NCBI GenBank assembly: GCA_017353825.1
Contig: JAFMSC010000026.1
Span: 1-19,857 of the forward strand
Length of the DNA: 19,857 nucleotides
DNA from: Hyphomicrobiaceae bacterium
GTDB lineage: Bacteria > Pseudomonadota > Alphaproteobacteria > Rhizobiales > Hyphomicrobiaceae
Direction of reading: 5' to 3'
Positions 1 to 6,539 of this stretch are shown here, in pieces. A model generated the notes under the pieces. It saw nothing but the letters and a program-made list of their open reading frames with translations, was not told where the DNA came from and did no database searches. Made by a program: the position numbers and the translations under genes. The first letter of the stretch is position 1. The number at the start of each line of letters is the position of its first letter.

Positions 1-906
1 GGCGCCGAACACAACTACACCGAACCCAAGACGACGCGCGTGTGGGGACGGCGGCGCCTTAAGCTGATCGAGGGCCTGCTGCCGTTTGCCGATGGCGTCG
101 ACATCTATCTCAAGGGCCGCGCGCTGCCAAGCTTCTACGCCGTGAAGCTGCCGGGCATGACGTTCCTGCTCGGCCTCACCGGCTGGTCCGGCAGCGGTTT
201 CACGGGCACCGGCGGCTTCGATCTCCTGGCGGAAGCCGCCGCCGGCAACGACGACCAACTCGAGCCGGCGCTCGCCCTGCTGCGCCAGCGCTACCAGGTC
301 TCAATCGACGAGCTGTCTGAGGTGCTTGGCACGGAGCTGGTTGGTGCATCTCGCCTTCTGGTGCGGCTGTGCCGGCAGGGCCGTGCCATGTTCGATGTCG
401 AGACCAGGCGCTATCGCCATCGCGAACTTTTCGAGATGGCCGCCGACGAAGCCGTCTACTTCCCGCCGGATCGCCGCCAGCAGCTGGCGTCGGCGCTGTT
501 CGCGGAAGGCAAGGTGCGCCTGGCAAGCTGCGCAGCGGAGGAGACCAAGAAGGTCCGCTCCTTCAGGGACCCGAACACGGGCGAGGCCAAGCAGAAGATC
601 GTGCGCGAGATCACCTATCGCGACTGGCGCGTGATCGGTGCCGCGGGCGACCGCGAGCCCGTGGAGATCGTCGTCAATGACACCGGCCGCATCATCTTCG
701 GCCGCTGCACGTGCCCGCACTTTGCCGAGCACCTGATGAACCAGGGGCCGTGCGAGCACATGCTCGCCCTGTTCAAGGCCAGCGACGACTTGCGCGCTGA
801 TCGCCCGTCGAGCGCGCCGGTGGTTGGACCGACGCTCGCCAGGGTGCGAACACAGCCGGCGCGCTCGGAGGTTGACGGCGCCGATGCCGAGGCTCACAAT
901 GAATGA
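1..906 (+). CDS. Winged-helix / SWIM zinc-finger protein (retron accessory, WH-SWIM), 5' end missing
   Basis: The reading frame is open from the first base, so the start lies upstream; 301 residues are visible. Bases 706-759 encode a SWIM zinc finger, CxC-x12-CxH (Cys codons at 706, 712 and 751, His at 757), within GRCTCPHF...PCEHML. SWIM fingers bind nucleic acid or protein. Bases about 248-435 encode a helix-helix-helix-wing pattern (VSIDELSEVLG, ASRLLVRLCRQG, then a short beta hairpin), consistent with a winged helix. The tail after the finger is low-complexity. The stop is only 4 bases before the candidate retron RNA and about 200 bases before the reverse transcriptase, all on the same strand. 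This matches the WH-SWIM component of type XIII retrons. The role (effector, or adaptor to an ARM-repeat partner) is inferred. The upstream gene should be the ARM-repeat protein, but it is outside the window. Confidence 0.8.
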   Translation, partial: GAEHNYTEPKTTRVWGRRRLKLIEGLLPFADGVDIYLKGRALPSFYAVKLPGMTFLLGLTGWSGSGFTGTGGFDLLAEAAAGNDDQLEPALALLRQRYQVSIDELSEVLGTELVGASRLLVRLCRQGRAMFDVETRRYRHRELFEMAADEAVYFPPDRRQQLASALFAEGKVRLASCAAEETKKVRSFRDPNTGEAKQKIVREITYRDWRVIGAAGDREPVEIVVNDTGRIIFGRCTCPHFAEHLMNQGPCEHMLALFKASDDLRADRPSSAPVVGPTLARVRTQPARSEVDGADAEAHNE

Positions 907-910
907 TCTT

Positions 911-1077
911 TGCACAGCTCCCGGGTCTGGCAGGGCCTTCCAGCTTCCTTTGCCACGGCGTTCCGCCGTGGTGGCCTGCTACTCCCATCACATCGCCACG
1001 GCTCCCCACGTACGAAACGAGGGGAAACCACGGGTCCAAAGCCTTGTTGGTGGTTGGCCGGCCGGCCCGGGACTGCA
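911..1077 (+). ncRNA. msr-msd: Candidate retron msr-msd RNA
   Basis: The block between the WH-SWIM stop and the RT gene folds by hand like a retron primer-template RNA. Outer repeat: a1 at 911-925 (TGCA, then TCCCGGG at 919-925) pairs with a2 at 1066-1077 (CCCGGGA at 1066-1072, TGCA at 1074-1077). Two msr-like hairpins follow: CTGG 927-930 with CCAG 940-943, and a perfect 8-bp stem CCACGGCG 953-960 with CGCCGTGG 964-971 (loop TTC). The msd-like part is one long imperfect hairpin. Its base is GGCC 973-976 with GGCC 1056-1059, continued by GCTACT 978-983 with GGTGGT 1049-1054 (three wobbles). Its tip is TCCCC 1003-1007 with GGGGA 1021-1025 and CGT 1009-1011 with ACG 1017-1019. The branching guanosine is not resolved: G917 in CAGC, or a G at the 3' end of a1, are candidates. 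Position, size and order fit known retrons; the exact ends are inferred. Confidence 0.62.
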
Positions 1078-1088
1078 TAATGTCTGTC

Positions 1089-1121
1089 TGCGGACGAGGG
1101 AGGCTAGCCCTCGATGCCGCA
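1089..1121 (+). promoter_or_regulatory. Hairpin enclosing RT Shine-Dalgarno and start codon
   Basis: TGCGG (1089-1093) pairs with CCGCA (1117-1121) and CGAGGG (1095-1100) pairs with CCCTCG (1108-1113), with loop AGGCTAG. The purine-rich ribosome-binding site GAGGGAGG (1096-1103) lies in the stem and loop, and the ATG (1114-1116) sits in the internal bulge. If the RT starts here, its translation should be held low unless the hairpin opens. No ligand or protein that would open it is evident. Confidence 0.5.
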
Positions 1122-2472
1122 TCTGACCTACCTGCAAATTGGCGTTCTACTCCTAATCGTTGGCCTCCTGCTGACGCGGGGGGCGCGGCGCTGGCTCGTG
1201 CTGAGGCGCTGGTCCAAGGCACCGCAGCGCGATGTGTCGGCGCTGGCCACGACCGGGGAGGCTCAATTCAAGGGCGAGGCCATCACGACGGCGGGCCCGC
1301 TGAGGCCGGGGCATCGCCGGCTCGTGCTGCGCGACAAACGCCTGCTGCCCAAGCCGCCGCCCGATCCGGCCATCCTGCGACGGTGGCCCCGCCCGCCAAA
1401 GCCCAAGTATCTGACCGAGCAGGAGGCCGACCGCCTGTTCAGCCCCTCGCTGCGCACAAGCAATCGCAACGTCATGGATCTGGCGACCGACGAGGCCCAG
1501 CTCCAGCGCTACGGGCTCCCGGTGTGGAACAGCGAGGATGACGTGGCCTCGGCCCTGTCGCTCTCCCTCGGGCAGCTGCGCCACTTGAGTCAGCATCGCC
1601 ACCGGGAGACGGCACCGCATTACATCACCTTCGCAATTCCCAAGCGCTCCGGCGGAGAGCGTCTGATCTTTGCGCCCAAACGCCGGCTCAAGGCCGTCCT
1701 TCGCACGCTCGATCGGTTGCTCGTGTGCAAATTGCCGAAGAGCGAGCACGCGCACGGGTTCGTCAGGAAACGCTCGGTCGCCACCAACGCGGCCCCGCAT
1801 GTGGGCAAGGCCGTCCTCCTCCATTTCGACATCAAGGACTGCTTCCCGACCATCCATTTCGGCCGCGTTCGCGGTCTCCTGATCGCACTGGGCTACAGCT
1901 ACCCGGTGGCGGCAACGCTGGCCGTCCTGATGACCGAGGCACCGCGCCAGCCGGTTGCCGCCGAGGGCAAGCTCTATCACGTTCCAACCGGACCGCGCGT
2001 ATGCGTGCAGGGCGCACCCACCAGCCCCGGGCTGTGCAACGCCATTCTCCTGCGCCTCGACCGGCGCCTTTCAGGATTGGCGAGCAAGTATGGCTTCGGC
2101 TACACACGATACGCCGACGACCTCGCCTTCTCGGGAGACGACGCCACCAAGGTCGCAAGGCTCCTGAAGCTCGTGCCGGCTATCGTGGCCGCCGAGGGGT
2201 TCGCTGTGAACCCGGTGAAGACGCGGGTCATGCGAGCGGGCCAGCGCCAAGCCGTCACAGGTGTTATCGTGAACAAGGCGATGGGGCTGTCGCGCCAGGA
2301 ACGCCGCAAACTGCGTGCGGCGCTGCATCAGCAAGGGACCGCGGGCGCCGATCCGGGTGACGAGCTCCGTCTGCACGGCAAACTTGCCTATCTGTTCATG
2401 CTCAACAAGCTGCAGGCAGCGGCGCTCGGGTGGCGGCAGGGCATGAGGCCAACGCTCACCAATCCGCCTTGA
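1114..2472 (+). CDS. Retron-type reverse transcriptase
   Basis: This 452-residue RNA-directed DNA polymerase would copy the msd part of the adjacent RNA into msDNA. Visible landmarks are retron region X NAAPH (225-229, matching NAxxH), catalytic Asp239 in FDIKDCFPTI, QGAPTSPGLCN, the catalytic YADD box (333-336), and retron region Y VTG (381-383) followed by LSRQERRKLRAALHQ. NAxxH plus VTG separates retron RTs from group II intron and diversity-generating RTs. The YGLPVW...PKRSGG stretch before the fingers resembles myxobacterial Mx162-type RTs (from memory). Residues 6-20 (YLQIGVLLLIVGLLL) followed by RGARRW look like a membrane anchor, which is unusual for an RT. A GTG at 1198 would give a start without it, but the ATG at 1114 has the better ribosome-binding site. 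Genes 5' of it are the WH-SWIM protein and msr-msd. Confidence 0.93.
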   Translation: MPHLTYLQIGVLLLIVGLLLTRGARRWLVLRRWSKAPQRDVSALATTGEAQFKGEAITTAGPLRPGHRRLVLRDKRLLPKPPPDPAILRRWPRPPKPKYLTEQEADRLFSPSLRTSNRNVMDLATDEAQLQRYGLPVWNSEDDVASALSLSLGQLRHLSQHRHRETAPHYITFAIPKRSGGERLIFAPKRRLKAVLRTLDRLLVCKLPKSEHAHGFVRKRSVATNAAPHVGKAVLLHFDIKDCFPTIHFGRVRGLLIALGYSYPVAATLAVLMTEAPRQPVAAEGKLYHVPTGPRVCVQGAPTSPGLCNAILLRLDRRLSGLASKYGFGYTRYADDLAFSGDDATKVARLLKLVPAIVAAEGFAVNPVKTRVMRAGQRQAVTGVIVNKAMGLSRQERRKLRAALHQQGTAGADPGDELRLHGKLAYLFMLNKLQAAALGWRQGMRPTLTNPP

Positions 2473-2480
2473 GCGCCAAC

Positions 2481-2522
2481 CTCGCCGTCGCCACGGTCGG
2501 AGCCGTGGCCGGCGCTGGCGAG
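2481..2522 (+). terminator. Hairpin after the RT gene (weak terminator candidate)
   Basis: GCCACGG (2490-2496) pairs with CCGTGGC (2503-2509) around loop TCGGAG. Outer arms CTCGCC (2481-2486) and GGCGAG (2517-2522) can extend it across an internal loop. It starts 8 bases after the RT stop. There is no T-run, so termination would be poor or Rho-assisted; a 3'-end-stabilising role is equally possible. Confidence 0.35.
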
Positions 2523-2704
2523 CGGTAGCCGATGTCCAGCTATCCGGGGGTATTTCTCGACCGTCGGAAATCGCCGCGTGCCGGCGGGCCCTGGCGCCTT
2601 CATCAGGGCGTAGTGAAGCCGCCGACGCCTCGATGTAACATGCCGACTTGGCTGCCGGTGCTTCAGCGCTTCGCCCGTGAACGGAACAGCTCGCGAGGAG
2701 AGGT

Positions 2705-3163
2705 ATGGAATTGAGAAGGTCTGTGATCGCATCCGCCATGGCGATGGTGGGAGCAGGCCCTGTGAGCGCGACAGAGGATACTACGCTGCTGCAGGCTGGC
2801 GAGTACGAGGTTCGCGTTCGACTCGAGTTGCCCCACCTGGAGGACATGGGCGCCGCGACCAAGGTGGACAGCATCTGCGTGACCGACGGCAAGGTCGGAA
2901 CGCGCGGTTTGCTTGCATTGAGCGACGGCAATCCGCTCCGAAAATGTCCCGCGTCCAACGTGCGCCAGGACGGGCCGACCCTGACGTTCGACATTGTCTG
3001 CCCGGGCAGTGACGCCGCCGCCGGCGCGGCGAGATTTACGCTTGATACGGAGCGTTTTGAGGGGGTTATCGCCGTGAAGATGGGTGGCAAGAACATGACG
3101 ATGATTGAACGCCAGTCCGGTCATCGCGTTGGCAAGTGCAAGTCGCAGTCGCCGCGCCCCTAG
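2705..3163 (+). CDS. Secreted DUF3617 domain protein
   Basis: This 152-residue protein has a short basic, then hydrophobic N-terminus (MELRRSVIASAMAMVGAGPVSA), read as a cleaved Sec signal peptide ending near residue 22; the mature part should be periplasmic. The mature part opens with LLQAGEYEVRVRLELP, the usual DUF3617 opening (GxYEVxVxMxxP). It then has spaced cysteines (SICV, KCPASNV, DIVCPG, GKCKS), the arrangement expected of DUF3617 proteins. The function of the family is not known. A strong Shine-Dalgarno (GAGGAGAGG, about 2695-2703) sits just before the ATG. It stands alone, about 230 bases downstream of the RT and convergent with the CYTH-CHAD gene; nothing links it to the retron except strand. 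Confidence 0.72.
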   Translation: MELRRSVIASAMAMVGAGPVSATEDTTLLQAGEYEVRVRLELPHLEDMGAATKVDSICVTDGKVGTRGLLALSDGNPLRKCPASNVRQDGPTLTFDIVCPGSDAAAGAARFTLDTERFEGVIAVKMGGKNMTMIERQSGHRVGKCKSQSPRP

Positions 3164-3345
3164 GCTCGCCTCGGCCTGCGTTGGATCAAGGCCATACCGG
3201 GGAAGCGTCCGGGTCGATTGGCTTGAAGTCCGGCAATATCGCAGAGGTCGTCCAACAACAGTGAAGGCAAGTCCTGGCCATCGTGTAGCCTAGCTACTTT
3301 CCGGCGCAGAAATCGCTGGGGGTCGGCTTCCGGGATGACGAGGTG

Positions 3346-4884
3346 CTACTCCCAGAAGCGTGGCCGCTTGGCGAGGCGGGCCCAGTCCTTGGCGGCGTGC
3401 GCCCACGCGTGCTGCGCTGAGACTTCGTGCCAGCCGCGCAGGTAGCCGCCGGCACGCTGCGCCTGGCGGCTGGCGGTGCAACGCTCCTCGCAGATGGCGT
3501 CGAGCGCCTTGGCGGTCGCCACGTCGTTGACGTAGCCGAACACGTCCTGCAGCTTCTTCAAGTCCTTGACGAAGCGGCCGACCATGCGCGCATCGTAAAG
3601 CGAGCCGAAGAACTCCACCGCGTAGCGGAACCCCTTGAGCGCCTTACGCATCTCGTGGCGCGCCTCCGACGACAGCTGATCGAGCCTCGCGCCACGCTTG
3701 GCGATCTTCTTCCAGCTCCGCCCCAAGGCCTCGGATGCGAAGGCATCGACCGGCTGGGCGAATTTGGGGTTGTCGCGCATGGTTTGTGGCCATAGGGCCA
3801 GATAGAGCTGCAGCTTTGACCACTGCTCGCCTACCAGTACGGCCCGCGCCTTCGTGCGCATGGCGGTACGGTGCGCCAGGAGCGCCTCGCGCAGCTCCGG
3901 GAAGCCCGCCGGGTCTGCCTTGCGCGCGGCGGCGACCGGCGCGTAGATGCCCTCGATGAAGATGTCGGCGTTCCGGAGCTCGCCGATGCTCTGGCCCAGC
4001 GCGCGGGCGTGCTGGGCCAGCTCGCGCGCGGCGTCGGAATTCTCGATCGGTCGGAACGCGCGCAAGGCGCTGCGCAGACGACGGAGGCCGACGCGCAGCT
4101 GGTGCGCTGCCTCAGGGTCGTCGGTCTCAAGGAGGACCGTGCGGTTGCGCTCGATCTGCTCGGCGGCGGACGCCACGAACAGCGCCAGCGCCTCGCCGCA
4201 GGTCTCGGCGCCGGTGAGTGCGGGACTGTGGGCCTTGTGCGGAACGAGGCTGCGGTCGCTGCGACCGAGCGCCAAGTCGTAGCCGCGCTCGGCCTTGCTT
4301 GCCTCGGCAAGGCGGATCGGCTCGGCTGAGAACAGGGCCGCGGCCGTCTCCAGCAGGCATTCCGGCGAGCCGGCCTTCAGCTCCAGCTCGACCTCGCACA
4401 GCTTGTCCTCCGCCGCGCCGGCTCGCACCACGCCCTCGTCGAGGGCGAGTTCCAGATCGCCCTTGTCGGAGTGCAGTTGCCGCGTCGTGCGCGTGACGAT
4501 GGTCTCGAACTGCGGCTCCAGTGACGAGCGGCGCGTGGCGCGTTCGATGGTTCGGCGCAGCGCCGCGTCGTTGATGGCGGAGACGTTGGGCTCCGGCCGG
4601 GTGACGACCGCCTCCACCTCGTCGGGATTGGAAACCCCGTTCTTTACGCCCATGCCGCATTTCACGGTCTGCACCCACTTGTCGCCGATGGCGCGCAGTC
4701 GCAGCGAGATGCCTTGCGCGCGGAGTCGGTGATCGGGGGTGTCGAAATAGATGGAGCGCAGGATGCGCGTGACGGGCTTGCCGACCGTCAAATCCTCGAG
4801 CGCCGGATTGGCGCCGATGCGCTGCAACTCCTCGTGCGTGAACTCCAGCTTGAGTTCGAGCTCCTTGCCCGGAACGCTACTCAT
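3346..4884 (-). CDS. CYTH and CHAD domain protein (triphosphatase / polyphosphate-binding)
   Basis: The N-terminal domain (residues about 6-205 from the chosen start) is CYTH. It has the signature ExExK at residues 8-12 (KELELKLEF), then IYFDTPDHRLRAQGISLRLR, and alternating acidic/basic strands such as KLCEVELELKAG; CYTH enzymes hydrolyse inorganic triphosphate or related nucleotides in a tunnel. Residues about 225-500 form a CHAD domain, a helical bundle with conserved basic residues (HQLRVGLRRLRSALRAF at 261-277, and RHEMRKALKGFRYAVEFF further on). CHAD domains bind polyphosphate. Start ATG 4884-4882 is chosen because it is followed at once by the ExExK strand and preceded by a GAAGG-type site; an upstream start would add 27 unlikely residues. 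Length, 512 residues, is normal for the YgiF-like fusion. It is cytosolic and monocistronic. A polyphosphate link to the pst-pho cluster 10 kb away is only suggestive. Confidence 0.9.
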   Translation of the reverse strand: MSSVPGKELELKLEFTHEELQRIGANPALEDLTVGKPVTRILRSIYFDTPDHRLRAQGISLRLRAIGDKWVQTVKCGMGVKNGVSNPDEVEAVVTRPEPNVSAINDAALRRTIERATRRSSLEPQFETIVTRTTRQLHSDKGDLELALDEGVVRAGAAEDKLCEVELELKAGSPECLLETAAALFSAEPIRLAEASKAERGYDLALGRSDRSLVPHKAHSPALTGAETCGEALALFVASAAEQIERNRTVLLETDDPEAAHQLRVGLRRLRSALRAFRPIENSDAARELAQHARALGQSIGELRNADIFIEGIYAPVAAARKADPAGFPELREALLAHRTAMRTKARAVLVGEQWSKLQLYLALWPQTMRDNPKFAQPVDAFASEALGRSWKKIAKRGARLDQLSSEARHEMRKALKGFRYAVEFFGSLYDARMVGRFVKDLKKLQDVFGYVNDVATAKALDAICEERCTASRQAQRAGGYLRGWHEVSAQHAWAHAAKDWARLAKRPRFWE

Positions 4885-5050
4885 GCCGCGACCTTCGGTT
4901 CTGGCAAACACCCATGCGATCGGCAATCGCCGCACGGCGCCAGCTTCTCCCCCGCTTTCCACCAAGCATAATCAGGAAAGGCCGTCGAGAAAAAGAGCGT
5001 GCACGCTGCCTTGTCGCCGCGCCCGCTACATTCTAGCCGCATCAGGGCAT

Positions 5051-5070
5051 TGCATTGTCACAATATTGCA
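5051..5070. promoter_or_regulatory. Operator-like palindrome
   Basis: ATTGT-C-ACAAT (5054-5064) is a perfect 11-base inverted repeat flanked by TGC on the left and TGCA on the right. It is an AT-rich island in GC-rich DNA, about 170 bases upstream of the CYTH-CHAD start. It could be a dimeric-repressor site or chance. Confidence 0.25.
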
Positions 5071-5292
5071 CTGACGATGCCAGATTTCACGGCGGGGGGT
5101 TCAGGGGAGGGGTCCCGCGATCCTGGCGCCCGCTCCCGAGCGGCCGAAACCTGAGTACGCTGACGCTTTGTCGACGCCTTAAGCGGCGGCGCGGAACAAA
5201 GTTGCTCATTCGTCTGGCTCTAAACCGTCTGTGCCTTATGAAGCGCCACGGCAATGCCCCTCGGACGTATCGGCGTGCCTCACACGAAATAC

Positions 5293-5318
5293 TTGACTCT
5301 TATAGTCGATAATTATTG
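5293..5318. promoter_or_regulatory. AT-rich double palindrome
   Basis: Two adjoining inverted repeats are visible: GACT (5295-5298) with AGTC (5304-5307) around CTTAT, and the perfect octamer ATAATTAT (5309-5316). A TTGACT hexamer (5293-5298) overlaps the first, but no -10 follows at 16-18 bases. It looks like an operator left from a lost gene; no intact gene lies directly downstream on either strand. Confidence 0.25.
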
Positions 5319-5549
5319 CGGTCGCGCTCGTCCTGGCGGCCAGCCAGGTCTCCCCAGCCAATCCGAGAGGGCATTCGCGTCCATCGTACGTGCGCGCCGT
5401 GTCGTGTTCGGCTGCACCACCGCGCGTTCCGGCTTCGCTGGCTGGGTCCAGCACTGGACCGAGCACAAAGACTGTTCGACGCATGCCAAGAGTGCCAGAG
5501 CAACAGCTCGCGACGAGAATCGCGCTCACGCCCGGCACTGCGCACTGAT

Positions 5550-5949
5550 GTCTGACATCGGATAGTCAAGTGCCAGTACATGGCGCAGCCGTCGGTGCCC
5601 AAGACGAGCGAGCCATGATTGTAGACGGCCTCCAGAGTGGGCGGAACTCCTCGTACGAACGCTTGTCGTCCTCCCAGATCCACGCTTCGCTCAATGGGAA
5701 TGGTTTGGTCAGATCGCGTTCTGGCCAGGCCCAAGGCTCGGGCAAATCTCCCAAGCTTCACCATGCCGTAGTCCGGTGGTCCTGCGGCCCGGTCGGTGAT
5801 CTCGGCGACGCAGGTGCGATACGGCTCGGGCAGGACGATCCCCTGCTGTTCTCGAAGGCGTGGACCGCTTCCCAGCCCAAAAGCGTGCCATCCTCGAAGG
5901 CAACGCGGAGTATCGCCAGGTCGTCAAGAGTGGCCTTGTCGGTATCCAT
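5550..5949 (-). pseudogene. SMI1/KNR4 family protein, broken by three frameshifts
   Basis: The minus strand carries one recognisable protein split over two frames. From ATG 5949: MDTDKATLDDLAILRVAFED...GWEAVHAFE, shift near 5850; EQQGIVLPEPYRTCVAEI...GPPDYGMVKLG, shift near 5757; GDLPEPWAWPERDLTKPFPL then SEAWIWEDDKRSYEEFRPLW, shift near 5637; VYNHGSLVLGTDGCAMYWHL, after which similarity fades near 5555. Features such as FE...GIxLPEPYR, the KPFPLxEAWxWE block and the GTDGCxxYWHL block are those of bacterial SMI1/KNR4 proteins, many of which are immunity proteins of contact-dependent or polymorphic toxin systems. The gene alternates A-B-A-B frames, so at least three indels are needed; sequencing error alone is less likely. 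No toxin partner is visible next to it. Confidence 0.7.
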
Positions 5950-6002
5950 GAAGCAGGAAGCTATCACACGCTCCGACATCACCAGACCGAGACGGGGAGA
6001 GG

Positions 6003-6313
6003 CGGCTGCTTGGCGTTGCAGGAAATGGTGCGCGTCCTGCGGCCCGGTGGAGCCTTGCTGATCGCCAACCTCAATAGCTTCTTCGTGAGCTGCCCGCATG
6101 GATGGCTCAAAGACCCCGAGGAACGCTACCTGCACTACCGAGTTGATCGCTACCTTGAGGAATTTCCCGAGTGGGTGGAATGGTTCGGCGTCCGCATTGA
6201 CAACTCCTCGCCCGATCGCAGCCTACATGCAGGAGCTCCTCACGCGAGGGCTCACGCTGACGTTCTTCGATGAACCGCATCCGCGGTCCGGCGACTCCGA
6301 TCAACAACGCTGA
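6003..6313 (+). pseudogene. C-terminal remnant of a SAM-dependent methyltransferase, frameshifted
   Basis: The plus strand encodes LQEMVRVLRPGGALLIANLN, typical of the post-motif III region of class I SAM methyltransferases, then HYRVDRYLEEFPEWVEWFGV and RIDNS. Near 6205 the frame changes by one base, and the protein resumes as RPIAAYMQELLTRGLTLTFF then DEPHPRSGD, ending at TGA 6311-6313. The SAM-binding N-terminal half (motif I GxGxG) is absent: just upstream lies the start of the SMI1/KNR4 remnant on the other strand. The fragment is therefore both 5'-truncated and frameshifted. Substrate cannot be told. Confidence 0.68.
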
Positions 6314-6490
6314 TATCGGCGCGCGCCTTGGTTCATGGTGATGGAATGGCGGCGTTCCAGATAGTCCGCAACGGGTCGCAGCAATATTTTCGGTCCCGCC
6401 GACTATTCGATGATCTCTTCGGCGAGCGTTCGCCGTGCAGTGGCGACCATGGGTCTTGACGTGTGACGATGACCGTGATTCTGGTCGCTC

Positions 6491-6511
6491 CGATTCGCGA
6501 AGTGCGAATCG
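6491..6511. promoter_or_regulatory. Perfect palindrome upstream of the phosphotransferase-like gene
   Basis: Arms CGATTCGC (6491-6498) and GCGAATCG (6504-6511) are perfect inverted repeats around GAAGT, 28 bases before the ATG at 6540. It could be a repressor operator or an RNA hairpin in the leader. If the gene starts further upstream the palindrome would be inside the coding frame. Confidence 0.35.
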
Positions 6512-6539
6512 CACGAGCGATGTCTGGAACTCAGCGAAA

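Larger units (their letters stand above)
4885..5549. other. 665-base stretch without a recognisable gene
   Basis: No frame here gives a recognisable protein on either strand; open frames are short and of biased composition. The stretch contains two AT-rich palindromic sites (5054-5064 and 5295-5316) listed separately, set in GC-rich sequence. It likely holds the promoter of the CYTH-CHAD gene at its left end and decayed accessory DNA elsewhere. Confidence 0.5.

Noticed and set aside
911..1077. Intrinsic terminator of the WH-SWIM gene as an explanation for the 953-971 hairpin
   Set aside because: No T-run follows, and the hairpin is nested in a larger a1/a2 structure leading to the RT, which fits a retron RNA better.
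1153..1980. 275-codon minus-strand open frame opposite the RT
   Set aside because: Antisense shadow of the RT: composition follows third-position GC bias of the plus-strand gene and no family motif is seen.
1114..2472. Group II intron or diversity-generating RT
   Set aside because: There is no maturase or endonuclease domain, no domain V-like RNA, and no template/variable repeat pair was seen; NAxxH and VTG are retron marks.
2532..2714. 60-codon plus-strand open frame before the DUF3617 gene
   Set aside because: No Shine-Dalgarno or family likeness, and it overlaps the leader of a convincing gene.
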